From Roseiarcus sp963765375 (GTDB lineage Bacteria; Pseudomonadota; Alphaproteobacteria; Rhizobiales; Beijerinckiaceae), in NCBI GenBank assembly GCA_963765375.1, contig CAVXVZ010000007.1, forward strand, positions 434,001-498,000: 64,000 nt of DNA. The letters are read 5' to 3'. Both the position numbers and the translations under genes were made by a program. This document shows, piece after piece, positions 63,210-64,000 of the stretch. Below the pieces are notes generated by a model that was not told the origin of the DNA, ran no database searches, and saw only the letters and a list, made by a program, of their open reading frames with translations. Each line of letters starts with the position of its first letter. Position 1 is the first letter of the stretch.

Positions 63210-64000
63210 ATGCAGTCTTTGCACGCGTCACAGTTGCTGCCGCCTGGGTTTTGCGCGGTTGAGGCGGTGGGCGACGTCGACAGCGCCGTCATCACAATAC
63301 GCGCGAGGAGCATGAGCAGCGCGTGCCCGTGTTGTGGCCTGGTTTCGGACCGGGTCCATAGTCGATATCCTCGTCGTTTGGCGGACTTGCCGATCGCGGG
63401 ACGGCGCGTCGTGCTGACGCTCCAGGCCCGGCGCTTCCGCTGTGAGGCGGTTCTGTGTGAGCGGCGCATCTTCACGGAACGGTTCGACGACAAAATCCTC
63501 AAGCCTTGGGCGCGGCGCACAACTCGGCTCGATCAGATCGTCTATTGTTTGGCGCTCGCGCTTGGAGGTCGGCCGGCGGCGAGTTTCGCGCGCCGTTTGA
63601 GCATACCGGTCAGCAACGACACCCTGTTGCGCGCCGTGCGCAAGCGGGGCAACCCGAGCTTCGTGCCTCCGGTGATCATCGGGATCGACGACTGGGCCTG
63701 GCGTCGCAACCATCGTTATGGAACGCTGATCTGCGATCTCGAACGCCGAAAGACGATCGCGCTGCTGCCAGATCGGGAGCCAGCGACCGCCGAGGCGTGG
63801 CTGACCGGCCAATCGCAGATCGCCGTCGTCGCTCGGGATCGAGGCGGCGGCTATGCGTTGGCGACGCAAAAGGCGCTGCCCAAGGCGATGCAAGTCGCCG
63901 ACCGCTGGCATCTGATGGAGAACGCAAGCCACGCTTTCCTCGACGCCGTGCGCAAATCGATGCGCCAGATTCGGACCGCAATTGGCGCCGCCACGATCAA
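63210..64000 (+). CDS. ISL3-family transposase, N-terminal part (runs off window)
   Basis: ATG 63210 opens a frame that stays open to the window end: MQSLHASQLLPPGFCAVEAV, a zinc-finger-like CPCCGLVSDRVHSRYPRRLA, then VLTLQARRFRCEAVLCERRI, HTH region ASFARRLSIPVSNDTLLRAV, the DDE core VIIGIDDWAWRRNHRYGTLI and VVARDRGGGYALATQKALPK, then VADRWHLMENASHAFLDAVR. This is the ISL3 pattern (GIDDWAWRRG, ADRWHL). The frame is intact as far as visible. Confidence 0.88.
   Translation, partial: MQSLHASQLLPPGFCAVEAVGDVDSAVITIRARSMSSACPCCGLVSDRVHSRYPRRLADLPIAGRRVVLTLQARRFRCEAVLCERRIFTERFDDKILKPWARRTTRLDQIVYCLALALGGRPAASFARRLSIPVSNDTLLRAVRKRGNPSFVPPVIIGIDDWAWRRNHRYGTLICDLERRKTIALLPDREPATAEAWLTGQSQIAVVARDRGGGYALATQKALPKAMQVADRWHLMENASHAFLDAVRKSMRQIRTAIGAATI

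Noticed and set aside
1..64000. tRNA, rRNA or CRISPR loci
   Set aside because: I looked along both strands, especially near the integrase remnants, and saw no cloverleaf-like GTTCRANNC stretch with matching arms, no rRNA segment and no short-repeat array.

Overview
The window looks like accessory DNA from an alphaproteobacterium, most likely of the Rhizobiales/Hyphomicrobiales. This rests on high GC, a GapR (DUF2312) gene, a TamA/TamB pair, several CadC- or cyclase-TolB-TPR proteins, and IS families typical of that group. The genus is not determined. Roughly a third of the window is mobile DNA, much of it broken or nested, so many genes are fragments.

Layout. 1-2141: remains of a type I restriction operon (hsdS-hsdR, minus strand) cut by an ISAs1 element. 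2202-7361: ordinary chromosomal genes (gapR, N-formylglutamate amidohydrolase, SDR, cyclase-TolB-TPR protein), then a Rieske oxygenase cut in half. 7280-10660: a truncated TPR/LprI protein, a membrane J-domain protein and small hypotheticals. 10661-19308: an AT-richer island whose central gene, a predicted 1013-residue primase-helicase, was split by an IS1595 element that was itself split by an IS21 element; a small RHH regulator follows. 19309-20695: IS3 element. 20724-23726: OprB-like porin and an apparently exported CoA-transferase-like protein. 23868-25158: two adjacent ORF-less group II introns, recognised from two complete domain V hairpins and a shared domain II/III block. 25645-31904: tamB and tamA. 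32497-37279: TPR protein, a 56-residue secreted peptide, a frameshifted Abi-like gene, a HepT/MntA toxin-antitoxin pair, recombinase remnants and a conserved unknown. 37445-39175: secreted caspase-like protein with exact 102-bp TPR repeats.

39927-43989 is a decayed Tn3-family transposon. It abuts a plasmid-type backbone at 43998-52325: replication-type HTH protein, ParA and partner, BrnT/BrnA, TraD-like protein, a putative oriT, a MobA/TraA relaxase, and a TraG/VirD4 tail split by a second IS21 with clean target duplication. 53432-56483 holds two copies of IS91-type sequence around an IS256 fragment. 57214-61070 carries a chitin-synthase-like GT2 divergent from a winged-helix/TolB/TPR regulator. 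The right edge is IS110, IS1182 and ISL3 debris.

Functionally the clearest working units are TamA/TamB (outer-membrane assembly), ParA and partner with the relaxase (plasmid maintenance and mobilisation), the two toxin-antitoxin pairs, and the GT2 with its regulator. The most unusual items are the interrupted primase-helicase, the tandem ORF-less group II introns, and the bacterial chitin-synthase-like enzyme.
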